From an uncultured Gammaproteobacteria bacterium (GTDB lineage Bacteria; Pseudomonadota; Gammaproteobacteria; Arenicellales; JAANXG01), in NCBI GenBank assembly GCA_947259175.1, contig CAMYKW010000032.1, forward strand, positions 1 through 43,096: DNA of 43,096 bases, in the 5' to 3' direction. Under the pieces are notes generated by a model that saw nothing but the letters and a program-made list of their open reading frames with translations, was not told the DNA's origin and made no database searches. A program made the position numbers and the translations under genes. Below, one piece after another: positions 1 to 9,302 of the stretch; position 1 is the first letter of the stretch; every line of letters begins with the position of its first letter.

Positions 1-638
1 GCGCAACCGCGGTCCACCAGCATTCGCAAGATATTCTGCTTGACGCCGAAATCATAGGCGATGACGTTGAAACGCGTCGGCGCCGCGGTCCGGTAGGCGC
101 ATTGCTCACCGTCCCAGCCGCCCTTGTCCCAAGTATAGGGCTTATCGGTGGTCACCTCACGCGCGAGGTCCATCCCCTTCAAACCGGGAAACGCGCGTGC
201 CGCAGCCACCCCTTGGGCCGCATCGATGTTATCGCCGGCCACGATCGCGCCGTTTTGTGCGCCCTTCTCACGCAACAATCGGGTCAGCTTACGGGTGTCA
301 ATGTCGGCAATGGCGACGATATCGTGCGCACGGAGGTAGTCGCTCAACGGCTGCGTCGATCGCCAGTTACTCACCCGCCGGGGTAAATCGCGAATCACCA
401 GGCCGGCCGCATCGATACGGGACGATTCGACGTCGAGAGGATTGGTGCCGGTGTTGCCGATGTGGGGATAAGTCAGGGTGATGATCTGTTTGGCATAGGA
501 CGGGTCGGTGAGTATCTCCTGGTAGCCGGTCATCGCGGTATTGAATACCACCTCACCGACAGTCTGTCCGGAGACGCCGATGGATTGTCCTTTGAAGACG
601 GTACCGTCCTCGAGTGCTAGTAACGCGGTATTGGCCAC
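1..638 (-). CDS. carA: Carbamoyl-phosphate synthase small subunit (5' part; runs off the window)
   Basis: This is the glutaminase subunit that supplies ammonia from glutamine to CarB for carbamoyl phosphate, the shared precursor of arginine and pyrimidines. The reverse strand from 638 begins with a GTG and reads [17 protein letters not shown], the typical CarA N-terminus, and continues through [25 protein letters not shown] and [20 protein letters not shown] to the start of the class I amidotransferase domain ([18 protein letters not shown]). About 212 residues are present; the catalytic Cys/His half lies beyond base 1. GTG at 636-638 is the natural start because it aligns with the family N-terminus; the Shine-Dalgarno is weak (TGAG). 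The gene follows dapB on the same strand, a common proteobacterial order, but has its own leader (see 718-819). Confidence 0.96.
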   Translation of the reverse strand, partial: MANTALLALEDGTVFKGQSIGVSGQTVGEVVFNTAMTGYQEILTDPSYAKQIITLTYPHIGNTGTNPLDVESSRIDAAGLVIRDLPRRVSNWRSTQPLSDYLRAHDIVAIADIDTRKLTRLLREKGAQNGAIVAGDNIDAAQGVAAARAFPGLKGMDLAREVTTDKPYTWDKGGWDGEQCAYRTAAPTRFNVIAYDFGVKQNILRMLVDRGC

Positions 639-717
639 GATTTCTCAGGTTGTTAGGCTATGCCGACCATCGTGCCGCACTGTTGTCCGGCCCGGACCAG
701 GGCGACACCCAGGGCCC

Positions 718-749
718 AAAAAAAGGGAGAAACCCGCACGGTTTCTCCC
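718..749 (-). terminator. Intrinsic terminator in the carA leader (probable attenuator)
   Basis: Bases 725-749 form a perfect 10-bp stem (GGGAGAAACC with GGTTTCTCCC) around a 5-nt loop. On the reverse strand it is followed directly by seven T (A run at 718-724). It lies about 80 nt downstream of the dapB stop and about 80 nt upstream of the carA start, and downstream of a good promoter. It could terminate dapB transcripts, or act as an attenuator for carA. Confidence 0.8.
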
Positions 750-750
750 C

Positions 751-780
751 TTAGGATTCGTTCTGAAAATGCGATTTCAT
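751..780 (-). CDS. Putative 9-codon leader peptide upstream of carA
   Basis: On the reverse strand an ATG at 778-780 opens MKSHFQNES and stops with TAA at 751-753, touching the 5' foot of the terminator stem at 725-749. The position of the stop next to the hairpin is that of leader peptides in transcription-translation-coupled attenuators such as pyrBI. No Shine-Dalgarno is visible, and the predicted transcript start lies only a few bases upstream, so it would have to be translated almost leaderless. That lowers confidence. No Arg codons are present, so an arginine-starvation ribosome-stalling mechanism is not suggested. Confidence 0.35.
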   Translation of the reverse strand: MKSHFQNES

Positions 781-790
781 TAAAGAGATA

Positions 791-819
791 ATTGTAGGGG
801 ACACGCGTCTTCCATTCAA
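791..819 (-). promoter_or_regulatory. Sigma-70-type promoter for carA
   Basis: On the reverse strand TTGAAT (814-819) and TACAAT (791-796) are separated by exactly 17 bases. This gives 4/6 and 5/6 matches to the consensus hexamers. The promoter sits just beyond the dapB stop codon and would start transcription near 784, just upstream of the leader ORF and terminator. Confidence 0.55.
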
Positions 820-826
820 TGGCAAC

Positions 827-1774
<948 letters not shown>

Positions 1775-1809
1775 TTACCCGCAGCAGGGGAAATTGGGCC
1801 CGCGCCGCG

Positions 1810-3012
1810 CTATGCGGAGAGCGGCCTGGGCGCTGCAAATTTGAACCACACGAGGGACAGCGCCACCGCAATGATGGCGGGTATCGCGGCGATATTGACC
1901 CACTGCCAACCGAGGGTGTGTTGCAGCGCTCCTGCCGACAGCGACGCCGCAGCCACGGTAGTGAATACAATGAAATCGTTGAGCCCCTGGGTCTTTGCCC
2001 GCTCTTCCACCGTATGCGCGCCGGTCAACAGCGTACTCGCTCCCACGAACAGAAAATTCCATCCAAGACCAAGCAGCACCAGCCCCGTCCAGTAATGCCA
2101 CACCGCGCTTCCCCACAGATTCATCGCGACACACAGAGCATCCAGCAGCGCGCCGCACACCATGATGTTGAGGACGCCAAACCGCTTAATCAGATCGCCG
2201 GTGACAAAAGAGGGAGCAAACATCGCAAATACATGCCACTGAATAACGAACGCGGTGTCCGCGAACGCGTGGTCGTGCGACTGCATTGCCAGAGGCGTCG
2301 CGGTCATGATCAAGGTCATAACCGCATAACCCAGCATGCCGCAGACCACCGCCACCAGAAAAATCGGCTGCGCCGCGATACGCGACAGTTCACGACCCCG
2401 CGGCGTGACATCCGCCGCAGCCGTGGCGACCGGCGACGGTAACAACGCCTGCAACAGCAGCGACAGCACGTAGACCCCCACCAACGCCGCGAAACTACCG
2501 GCAAACAACGCCGACGGCATCAAGTCTCGGGTCCAATTAGCGAGATTGGGACCGATAAACGCCGCGATGACGCCTCCGGCGAGCACCAGGGAAATCGCCC
2601 GGCTGCGATAAGCCGATTCGACATCGTCGGCGGCGGCGAAGCGGTAATAGGTGGCAAAGCCGTTGAAGCCACCGATCAACCCGGCGGCCAGGCAATAGAT
2701 CAAAAAGTCCCTATTCAGTATCGCCAAGGTTCCGACGACCGCGCCGCACACTCCGAGCGCACTACCCAACATAAATCCCGGACGCCGGCCGATTCGCCCC
2801 ATCAACAACGAGGCCGGAATACTCGTCACCATCGTGGCCAGGAATTGCAGGGCCAACGGCAAGGTCGCCAGGATCTTGTTGGCGGCGAGTTGATAACCGA
2901 TCAAAGCCGAACTCGCCATCAGCAGCGAATTGCCGGTCATCATCAGGCCTTGACACAGGGCCAGCAGCAACACCGTGGCACCCTGAGCGTTCTTTGTGGG
3001 ACCTCTATTCAC
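1810..3012 (-). CDS. Major facilitator superfamily transporter
   Basis: This 400-residue integral inner-membrane protein has about twelve hydrophobic segments. The loop between helices 2 and 3 carries GRIGRRPGFMLGS, a good match to the MFS motif A (GxxxDRxGRR-type). The two halves are joined by a hydrophilic linker near residues 205-220. The substrate cannot be read from the sequence; related short MFS proteins are commonly annotated as drug or sugar exporters. The start is a GTG at 3010-3012 with no obvious Shine-Dalgarno, so the true start is uncertain by some residues. It is on the dapB strand with a gap of about 185 bp. Confidence 0.85.
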   Translation of the reverse strand: MNRGPTKNAQGATVLLLALCQGLMMTGNSLLMASSALIGYQLAANKILATLPLALQFLATMVTSIPASLLMGRIGRRPGFMLGSALGVCGAVVGTLAILNRDFLIYCLAAGLIGGFNGFATYYRFAAADDVESAYRSRAISLVLAGGVIAAFIGPNLANWTRDLMPSALFAGSFAALVGVYVLSLLLQALLPSPVATAAADVTPRGRELSRIAAQPIFLVAVVCGMLGYAVMTLIMTATPLAMQSHDHAFADTAFVIQWHVFAMFAPSFVTGDLIKRFGVLNIMVCGALLDALCVAMNLWGSAVWHYWTGLVLLGLGWNFLFVGASTLLTGAHTVEERAKTQGLNDFIVFTTVAAASLSAGALQHTLGWQWVNIAAIPAIIAVALSLVWFKFAAPRPLSA

Positions 3013-3104
3013 GCGGGTTAATTTTCATGAGGAAACCTGCACTTCGGGCTTGCACCAGGACTGCCGCCGTTAACAACGGCACCGAGCTACGGGAGGACGA
3101 TTCC

Positions 3105-3124
3105 GGGCCGTCCATAGACGGCCC
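3105..3124 (-). terminator. Hairpin downstream of the diguanylate cyclase gene
   Basis: GGGCCGTC and GACGGCCC pair perfectly around a CATA loop, about 80 bp past the stop of the leftward gene ending at 3206. No T run follows on either strand, so it would be at best a weak or Rho-assisted terminator. A second small hairpin (GCCGTT-AAC-AACGGC) lies close by near 3065-3080. Confidence 0.3.
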
Positions 3125-3205
3125 CTGTGGCGAAATTGCTTCAGCGTACGGGCGCGGACTTCGATATGCTCTTATGCGCGACCGTCCCGGCGGAAATAAC
3201 CGGGC

Positions 3206-4789
3206 TCAGCGGGCGGTGAACACCTCGACGCGGTTACGGCCTCGGCGTTTTGCCGTGTACATCGCCATATCGGCGCATTGCAGCAGCGTCCTGGAAACTT
3301 CGGTGTGCAACGGAAAATTCGCCACCCCCAGGCTGATGGTGATCTTAACCGGCTGACCGTCGCAGCGGAAGACGCGGCGCTCGATTACGGCGCGCCACCT
3401 TTCAGCGATCTCATAGGCATCCTTCAGCACCGTGTTCGGCAGAATTACCGTGAACTCCTCGCCGCCATAGCGCGCCAGGTGATCACCGTCCCGCGCGTAC
3501 GCCAATAATTCGAGGGCCAAACCCCGCAGAACGCAATCGCCGATCTGGTGGCCATGTTCATCATTCACGGTTTTAAAGTAATCGATGTCCAGCAGTATCA
3601 GCGACAGCGGCGACTGCTGACGCACGGCGCGTTCCAGTTCCAGATCCAACAGCCGGTAAAATTCCTGCTGATTGTAAACACTGGTCATTTGGTCATACTT
3701 TACCCGCCGCTCGAAATCCGACTTTTCCGCAATCGCGTGGCTCAAGCGGCCTTCGACCCGGCCGGTGACCGCACGCAACACCAGAATGAGCGCCAGTAGA
3801 GACAAACCTACGAGCACGCTCAAATAGGTGACGATCTCAATTGTTCCTGACCTGCCCGTCGATTCATCCAAGGCGATGTGCAAATGTCCGACCTCGCGGT
3901 GTTGAACGTCATTAATCGGAACGCTGCGATAGACAATTCCCGCCCCCGTTATCCACTCGCTTGTGCCCTTCTCATGGCGCACGTTCGACCACGCGTTCTC
4001 AGCCAATTCGCCGAACACGGCGAGCACCAGGAAATCCGGTAGACGATTCCAGTCACTGTCGCGATCAAATACCATATTCCCTTGCTGCCACTGCGCTTGC
4101 GTCAAGTATTTCTTCTCCGCCAGCACCGCCATCGCGCTACCGGTGATCCTGTGCAGCGTTTCGAACACATGGTCAATTTCCATACCGACCTCGACGTAGC
4201 CGATCACTCGTTGCTGGTGGCGCCAGGGTTTAACCAAACGCAGCGTATACGTGCCCAACACTCCCAGTTCGATACCGGCAACCACATCTCCGCTTTGTCG
4301 CGCCATGTTAAGCGTATGCCGCTCAATGATGTCACCGTGGCGGGTCGGATGGTGCACCCGCAAGAAGTTGATGCCGTCCGGATTATGGTAGTACAGGTGG
4401 GAGATTCGGTGTTTTCTTTCGACCGCGGCAAAGAGCGGGGCCGAACTTTGCAACAGGGCCGCGCGGTCCTGGTTGGCAAACGCCTCGGTAAGGGCAGAAT
4501 TGTTGGCGATGGATTCGGCAAGCGCGCCGAGCTTCTCTGTTTCCAGGGCAACGAGCTGTTCCACATTCCTGGCCAATGTGGCGATTCGCTCCACCGTATG
4601 CTCATTAAGATGTGTCACCGCGATGATGGACGCGGATAGCAGGAACAGCGACAGAAGTACTGCACCGGCGATTGCAACCGGGATAATGATTTGCTTCGCG
4701 AAACCCTGGCCTCCGCCGGTGGGCTGCAACGTGCCCCCTGATGCCTTGCGTCGGGGAAAGATACCGCTTGGATGCGAAACGTCGTTCAT
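3206..4789 (-). CDS. Membrane-bound diguanylate cyclase with periplasmic sensor
   Basis: It makes cyclic di-GMP from two GTP. The 527 residues comprise a basic cytoplasmic N-terminus, a transmembrane helix around 33-57, a periplasmic region of about 260 residues (cache-like by position, no family firmly recognised), a second transmembrane helix around 318-345 and a C-terminal GGDEF domain. The active site is GGEEF at 442-446. An allosteric product-inhibition site RxxD (RDGD) lies exactly five residues before it. The ATG at 4787-4789 is the first in frame; the Shine-Dalgarno is weak. It stands alone, divergent from nfi. The ligand of the sensor is unknown. Confidence 0.93.
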   Translation of the reverse strand: MNDVSHPSGIFPRRKASGGTLQPTGGGQGFAKQIIIPVAIAGAVLLSLFLLSASIIAVTHLNEHTVERIATLARNVEQLVALETEKLGALAESIANNSALTEAFANQDRAALLQSSAPLFAAVERKHRISHLYYHNPDGINFLRVHHPTRHGDIIERHTLNMARQSGDVVAGIELGVLGTYTLRLVKPWRHQQRVIGYVEVGMEIDHVFETLHRITGSAMAVLAEKKYLTQAQWQQGNMVFDRDSDWNRLPDFLVLAVFGELAENAWSNVRHEKGTSEWITGAGIVYRSVPINDVQHREVGHLHIALDESTGRSGTIEIVTYLSVLVGLSLLALILVLRAVTGRVEGRLSHAIAEKSDFERRVKYDQMTSVYNQQEFYRLLDLELERAVRQQSPLSLILLDIDYFKTVNDEHGHQIGDCVLRGLALELLAYARDGDHLARYGGEEFTVILPNTVLKDAYEIAERWRAVIERRVFRCDGQPVKITISLGVANFPLHTEVSRTLLQCADMAMYTAKRRGRNRVEVFTAR

Positions 4790-5089
4790 GCGCGGATAGC
4801 GGAGTTAGGAATTCCTTATGTTATTGATCTATAGCATTAAATGCGCGATGTTTCAAAAACCCAAGCGGACCCGGCAGTTTGCGTCCCGCGGCGGCGTGCC
4901 CCGCTGGGGCGGGAAATACAGCTGCAAACCCTCGATTAGAGTTGACAACGGCTGCCACTATGGAATTATCGCGGCCGCGGGTTGCAGCCACGCGTCGCGC
5001 GGTCGCGTCTACGAACGGGCCCCCGGAATGGCGCCTGCCGGCAACAACCCGTCGACGATATTCGCGCTTTGATTTAAAGTGATCACCGC
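4790..5089. other. Divergent intergenic region, diguanylate cyclase / nfi
   Basis: These 300 bases hold no convincing gene. The left end is AT-rich (4815-4860) and could carry the promoter of the leftward diguanylate cyclase. A TTGACA hexamer at 4942-4947 is a possible -35 for nfi, but no good -10 follows at 16-18 bp. The rest is GC-rich with no clear hairpin or repeat. Confidence 0.4.
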
Positions 5090-5746
5090 ATGCACGTGGC
5101 GCCCACCCATCCCTGGAAGGTTTCCACGGCTCGTGCGCGCGAGCTTCAATTGGAACTTCGCAGCCGGGTCATACGAGAAAACCGCTTGCCACCTGTGAAG
5201 TTTGTAGCCGGTATGGATGTAGGCTTCGAGGCTGATGGCGCCGCACGAGCGGCGGTCGTGGTGCTTCGCTTCCCGGAATTAACCATCGAGGAAACATCAG
5301 TTGCGCGCCGCAAAACGATTTTTCCCTATGTGCCAGGATTGTTGTCGTTTCGCGAGATCCCGGTGTTGATGGCCGCGTTCAGGCGTCTCAAAACAAAACC
5401 GGATCTGGTTCTGTGTGACGGCCAGGGTTACGCGCACCCCAGACGTTTCGGGTTGGCCAGTCATTTCGGTGTGCTCACCGATCTACCCACCATCGGGGTG
5501 GCGAAAACGCGCTTGATCGGAAAGCATCAACCGGTTCCCGAATCCAAGGGCAGTTGGCGGCGTTTGATCGACGACAATGAGGTCATCGGAGCGGTGCTGC
5601 GCACTCGATCCGGGGTACGGCCGGTGTACGTCTCCAGCGGTCACCGCGTCAGCCTGCGGACCGCAATCAAATATGTGCTGGCGTGTTGCACAAAATACCG
5701 GTTGCCGGAAACCACCCGCGCAGCGCACAAGCTGGCAAGTGGATGA
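5090..5746 (+). CDS. nfi: Endonuclease V (deoxyinosine 3' endonuclease)
   Basis: It nicks DNA at the second phosphodiester 3' to deoxyinosine, starting alternative repair of deaminated adenine. The 218-residue protein shows all expected residues: the catalytic Asp43 in AGMDVGF, the wedge PYVPG at 79-83 (PYIP in characterised enzymes), FRE with Glu89, and Asp110 in LCDGQGYAHPRR. Their numbering equals that of the Thermotoga enzyme, which supports the ATG at 5090. The gene is convergent with ltaE, with 41 bp between the stops. Confidence 0.97.
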   Translation: MHVAPTHPWKVSTARARELQLELRSRVIRENRLPPVKFVAGMDVGFEADGAARAAVVVLRFPELTIEETSVARRKTIFPYVPGLLSFREIPVLMAAFRRLKTKPDLVLCDGQGYAHPRRFGLASHFGVLTDLPTIGVAKTRLIGKHQPVPESKGSWRRLIDDNEVIGAVLRTRSGVRPVYVSSGHRVSLRTAIKYVLACCTKYRLPETTRAAHKLASG

Positions 5747-5787
5747 ATACCAACGGTTCGCCGAAGCCCACCCGACTTCGATTCGCC

Positions 5788-6807
5788 TTACTTCCTTCCA
5801 CGGGAAGCAAAAAACGCCTTGAATGTTCTGACCACCGTAGCGATGTCCCCGCCGCTCACGTCCAGATGGGTAACCAGGCGCAGACGGCCGGAAGCCGGTG
5901 ATATGATAATCCCGTGTTCGCGAACGTAAGCCCGCAGGTCCTGCGCTATGGTCGGCTGCAGGTTTAGAAACACCATATTGGTATGAGGCCCGTCCACTGC
6001 AATCTCATCGATGCTCGTCAACCCATCGGCCAGGGCCGCCGCATGGGCGTGGTCCTCGGCGAGGCGATCGACCTGCTGCTCCAATGCGACGATACCCGCA
6101 GCGGCGATAATGCCGGCCTGGCGCATCCCGCCGCCGACGACTTTGCGCCAACGATGGGCGCGCACAATGAATTCCCGCGATCCGCACAGCAGCGATCCCA
6201 CGGGCGCCCCCAATCCCTTGGAAAGACATACCGAGACGGAATCAAATCCGCGAGTGAGGTCGTTTACGGCAACATCCTGAGCGACGCCGGCATTGAAAAT
6301 CCGTGCGCCGTCGAGGTGCAGAGACAAATCCTTGGCGCGCGCAAATGACACCGCTCGCGGTAAGTACTGTAACGGCAACGCCCTACCCCAGTGGGTATTT
6401 TCGAGGCACAGCAACCTGGTTTTGACAAAGTGCGGATCATCGGGCTTGATGACCGCCGCAACCTTGTCGAGATCCAAGGTTCCGTCGGCTTCAAAATCCA
6501 GCGGTTGCGGTTGAATGCCGCCGACGATCGCCGCCCCGCCCCCCTCGTAGCGATAAGTGTGGGCCATCTGCCCGGCAACGTACTCTTCGCCACGTCGGCA
6601 ATGTGTCAACAACGCGCAAAGATTCGATTGTGTACCGCTGGGGACGAACATCGCGGCCTCGAAACCCAAACGTTCGCAGGTTATCTCCTGCAAGCGGTTG
6701 ACGGTCGGATCTTCGCCATAGACGTCATCGCCTACTTCCGCTTGTGTCATCGCCACGCGCATCGCGGCGGTGGGACGGGTAACCGTGTCGCTGCGCAAAT
6801 CAATCAT
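5788..6807 (-). CDS. ltaE: Low-specificity L-threonine aldolase
   Basis: A PLP enzyme that cleaves L-threonine or L-allo-threonine to glycine and acetaldehyde. The 339-residue sequence follows E. coli LtaE closely: MIDLRSDTVTRP at the start, GDDVYGEDPTVN, the LDGARIFNA strand with the cofactor-binding Asp, CLSKGLGAPVGS with the Schiff-base Lys, and RLVTHLDVS near the end. I chose ATG at 6805-6807 because it gives the exact family N-terminus and has GGTGG about 10 bases upstream; a GTG four codons earlier (6817-6819) is possible. The start overlaps the nucleosidase-like stop by 8 bp, so the two genes are probably translationally coupled. Confidence 0.96.
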   Translation of the reverse strand: MIDLRSDTVTRPTAAMRVAMTQAEVGDDVYGEDPTVNRLQEITCERLGFEAAMFVPSGTQSNLCALLTHCRRGEEYVAGQMAHTYRYEGGGAAIVGGIQPQPLDFEADGTLDLDKVAAVIKPDDPHFVKTRLLCLENTHWGRALPLQYLPRAVSFARAKDLSLHLDGARIFNAGVAQDVAVNDLTRGFDSVSVCLSKGLGAPVGSLLCGSREFIVRAHRWRKVVGGGMRQAGIIAAAGIVALEQQVDRLAEDHAHAAALADGLTSIDEIAVDGPHTNMVFLNLQPTIAQDLRAYVREHGIIISPASGRLRLVTHLDVSGGDIATVVRTFKAFFASRGRK

Positions 6808-7414
6808 CTTTACAGCCACCGATCATGGCATCGACACCCTTCGCCAGCGCCGACACCGCGGCAGCCACGGGCTCGACGTGTTGCGCCAATAGCGCCGCCA
6901 CCATCGGCGCATCAATCGCGTCCAGACCGGACTTGCGATTGTCGGAGATGACCTTATAGCACTGGATCAGCGCCCCCGGGGTGAGGCTGTTAACGGCCGC
7001 GTAATACGCCGACGCCTCCATGTCGTACACAACGTCGAGGGGATATTCGCTATCGGGTTCTTGCAGCGTGCAGACGGTTTTAGCGACGCCGGGGATACTC
7101 GCCATCGGCGCCGGGTGCCAGACATCTGTGCTTGCTTGATCGATGATGCGAGTGGCGCGCACCCCCGTCCCCACCGCCAACTCGCGGTGTCCGGCGATAC
7201 CGACGTTCAACCACGCCGGTACGGGGGATCCGTCCCATGAATTGACGCGCGCGCACGCTTCCTGCACTGCACGCTTACCGATGCCGGTAACAATCAATCG
7301 CAATCCATCACCGAGGTACACCCGGAATCCGTGGTGGCGGCGCAGTGTGCGCAATCCGAAATGCGTGATAAAAGGTCGCGCCTCGCTTTGCAACGCCACC
7401 ACCAGGTTGATCAT
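6800..7414 (-). CDS. Nucleoside phosphorylase / nucleosidase-like protein
   Basis: This 204-residue protein looks like a member of the PNP_UDP/MTA-SAH nucleosidase fold family. It starts MINLVVALQSEARPF, has a glycine-rich VTGIGKRAVQEA segment, NVGIAGH, the substrate-ribose-binding YDMEASAYYAA (Met-Glu) and VISDNRKSG with the catalytic Asp position. It is shorter than MtnN (about 230) and I cannot tell the substrate; hopanoid-pathway HpnG-like or futalosine-type enzymes are alternatives. ATG at 7412-7414 is preferred; a TTG six codons upstream (7430-7432) is the alternative. It starts 4 bp after the glycosyltransferase stop and overlaps ltaE. Confidence 0.75.
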   Translation of the reverse strand: MINLVVALQSEARPFITHFGLRTLRRHHGFRVYLGDGLRLIVTGIGKRAVQEACARVNSWDGSPVPAWLNVGIAGHRELAVGTGVRATRIIDQASTDVWHPAPMASIPGVAKTVCTLQEPDSEYPLDVVYDMEASAYYAAVNSLTPGALIQCYKVISDNRKSGLDAIDAPMVAALLAQHVEPVAAAVSALAKGVDAMIGGCKDD

Positions 7415-7418
7415 GTGC

Positions 7419-8282
7419 CTAGCCTGCGTCAAGCAAGCCGGCGTTCGGCAAACCGCTTAACCGATCTCGATACCGCACGAGCTTTTGCTCATACTCGCCG
7501 ACCAGAGCTTGATTGCCGCGCTTGCGTGCTCCGGCAAGCACGATGCCCGCCTTATGCACCAAGGTATCGAGGGCGGCCTGCAACTCAGCGGTTGACAGAT
7601 CCTCCTCGGCAGTCAGCCGTTCCAGCGCTCGAACGCGAAACCGGTCCATGCCCCAATGCCTGCGAGATAGCTGATCCGCGTGTCCGCCGTATTTCTTTAT
7701 CAACGGTTCGGGGAGATACAACACCGGGTAGCGGGCGCAGATTCGCAACCACAGATCGTAATCCTCACATGCAGGCAGAGTTTCATCGAACAGGCCCACC
7801 ACATCCAGAACGGAGCGATGGATCAGCACCGAGGAGGGCGAGATCACGCATAACGGCATACACCGCTCGAGGATCCATCCCCCTGCTTTTTCGTGCTTTT
7901 TCATCGGATTGACGCGTTTCCCGTTGCGAATCCAGATTTCGTTCGCGTGGCACACGCGATATTCGGGTCGTGCACGAAGCGCGTCGATCTGGCGCTGCAA
8001 TTTCCACGGCAACCATTCGTCGTCGGAATCCAGAAATGCCAGCCACTCGCATCGCGCGCGGCGGATACCGGAATTGCGTGCGTGACTGACGCCACGGTGG
8101 GTTTGCCGGATATAGTCGGCTTGCGGGAAGCGTTGCGCCACAAGCTCGCGGGAATTGTCGCTGGAACCATCGTCGACCACCAACACTTGCTGCGGCGAAA
8201 ACGATTGCGCGTAAACCGATCCAAGAGCGCGAATCAGTAGCGATGCGCGGTTGTGGGTCGGGATAATTACCGAAACTTGCAT
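7419..8282 (-). CDS. Family 2 glycosyltransferase
   Basis: A 287-residue GT-A fold transferase using a nucleotide-diphospho-sugar. Visible motifs are VSVIIPTHNRASLL at the N-terminus, VVDDGSSDNS (nucleotide-binding Asp pair), RGVSHARNSGI, FLDSDDEW (DxD, metal and sugar phosphate) and CEDYDLWLRI (the ED acceptor/catalytic base region). No transmembrane helix is seen, so it is probably cytoplasmic. ATG at 8280-8282 gives the canonical start; the frame extends upstream only through the repeat element. It heads an apparent operon with the nucleosidase-like gene and ltaE. The acceptor is unknown. Confidence 0.92.
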   Translation of the reverse strand: MQVSVIIPTHNRASLLIRALGSVYAQSFSPQQVLVVDDGSSDNSRELVAQRFPQADYIRQTHRGVSHARNSGIRRARCEWLAFLDSDDEWLPWKLQRQIDALRARPEYRVCHANEIWIRNGKRVNPMKKHEKAGGWILERCMPLCVISPSSVLIHRSVLDVVGLFDETLPACEDYDLWLRICARYPVLYLPEPLIKKYGGHADQLSRRHWGMDRFRVRALERLTAEEDLSTAELQAALDTLVHKAGIVLAGARKRGNQALVGEYEQKLVRYRDRLSGLPNAGLLDAG

Positions 8283-8356
8283 GGCGGCAATGCTACGCGC
8301 GCACCAGCCCGGTCTACAAGTGATGACGCCCGCTCCCGCGCTCGCGGGGACGTGCC

Positions 8357-8542
8357 TAGCCCGCATTTCTCACCAGGATCCCGGATGCTGGCGAAGAGAC
8401 CGGGCGACTGGACGCCGCGCTGGAACGAAACCCATAGCCGTAGCTATGGGTTTTAAGCTGCCTCTTCATAGAATTGACGTCACGAGTCATCCCGGGGGGT
8501 GCCAGGAATAGTAGCTGGGCGCCTGGTGAGAAATGCGGGCTA
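8357..8542. mobile_element. 186-bp MITE-like element with perfect terminal inverted repeats
   Basis: The left end reads TAGCCCGCATTTCTCACCAG and the right end is its exact reverse complement; 21 bp match perfectly. They lie inside a palindromic CTAG at both flanks, which may be a 4-bp target duplication. There is no transposase and only about 140 bp of interior, so it fits a non-autonomous element. The interior has an 11-bp perfect hairpin (8428-8453). The first 96 bases recur identically at 43001-43096. It lies 74 bp upstream of the glycosyltransferase start and may influence that operon's transcription. The parent IS family is not identified. Confidence 0.8.
8428..8453. repeat. 11-bp perfect hairpin inside the MITE-like element
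   Basis: AAACCCATAGC and GCTATGGGTTT pair around a CGTA loop and are followed by one more T on the plus strand. The same hairpin, complete except for its last bases, is in the second copy at the window end. A decayed half appears near 27305-27320. Confidence 0.75.
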
Positions 8543-8610
8543 GATGTACAGGCAAAAAAATTCTCCAATCGACCTACGCCGCTTGCGCGGCGCGGCCGAA
8601 AGGAGATGCG

Positions 8611-8886
8611 TCATCGCTTTTGGCGATATCCGTAATACCAGCGGCTCGATGTGTCTCCGACATTGCGCACGGTGTGCATCACGCCGGCCGGTATGTATGT
8701 CTCTTCACCCAGATTGGGTCTGACGGTGTTGCCTTGAAAACTGATCTCGATACTGCCTTTCGAAAGCATCACCAACTCGTCCATGTCGTGCACGAAATCT
8801 TTCCATTCCTGGCCCGGTTGATCGGTCCAGACACCGTAGCTGAATCCGCGCTGTTCCCAGTCACGCTCGACCTCGGTGGCGTTCAT
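8611..8886 (-). CDS. Small cupin-domain protein
   Basis: A 91-residue single-domain cupin. The first cupin motif is recognisable in MDELVMLSKGSIEISFQG and the second in PAGVMHTVRNVG with the metal-binding His. The usual HxH of motif 1 is replaced by a VHDMDE segment, so metal binding and activity are uncertain. I set the start at ATG 8884-8886 because a strong GGAGGG lies 9 bases upstream and the candidate promoter is about 85 bp upstream. A longer frame back to 8991 has a low-complexity Lys/Arg/Asn-rich extension that starts at the -10 itself. Function unknown. Confidence 0.75.
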   Translation of the reverse strand: MNATEVERDWEQRGFSYGVWTDQPGQEWKDFVHDMDELVMLSKGSIEISFQGNTVRPNLGEETYIPAGVMHTVRNVGDTSSRWYYGYRQKR

Positions 8887-9302
8887 AGTAGCGCCCTCCG
8901 GGTCGCTCGACAAACGCCTGTCTATGTCTTTGTTTTTCTGTGAAGTTTTTTGGACGGGCCTGTTCTTCAAAATTTTCATTATATAAATCAATAAGTTATC
9001 AACAGACGACCGGGTGTAAGTTTAATCCATGATCGGTGGGATTAAGCTTAGCCGCGCGGAACCAGAGACCTCAACCCCGCGTGTTCAGCGGTAATTGGCC
9101 GGGAGAAAACCCTTATACAAGCTCAAGAAATAGAAAAAACGCAACAAACACGCCGCAGGGGCCGACGCGTGCCGATGGCAAGGCAGGTAGTGATAAAAAT
9201 TTTTTATGGGAGAAACAGAATATTTATAGGCCTACGCGCACGGCGCCGCCGCGACGGCCACCGGAACGGTCGGTGCCGCCGCGCCGCGACGCCGGTTCCG
9301 CA
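8887..9302. other. Gene-free stretch between mdh and the cupin gene
   Basis: These 416 bases hold the cupin leader and candidate promoter (8887-8990). An AT-rich patch with a short palindrome-like A5/T6 run is at 9196-9212, and a very GC-rich, self-complementary stretch lies just after the mdh stop (9238-9300) without a T tail. I see no gene in either strand that is supported by codon pattern, start site or recognisable product. Confidence 0.5.
8978..8983 (-). promoter_or_regulatory. Candidate -10 element for the cupin gene
   Basis: A perfect TATAAT on the reverse strand sits in an AT-rich stretch. No good -35 lies 17 bp upstream (a TTGATA is at only 13 bp spacing). Transcription from here would give a leader of about 85 nt before the ATG at 8886. 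Confidence 0.35.
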
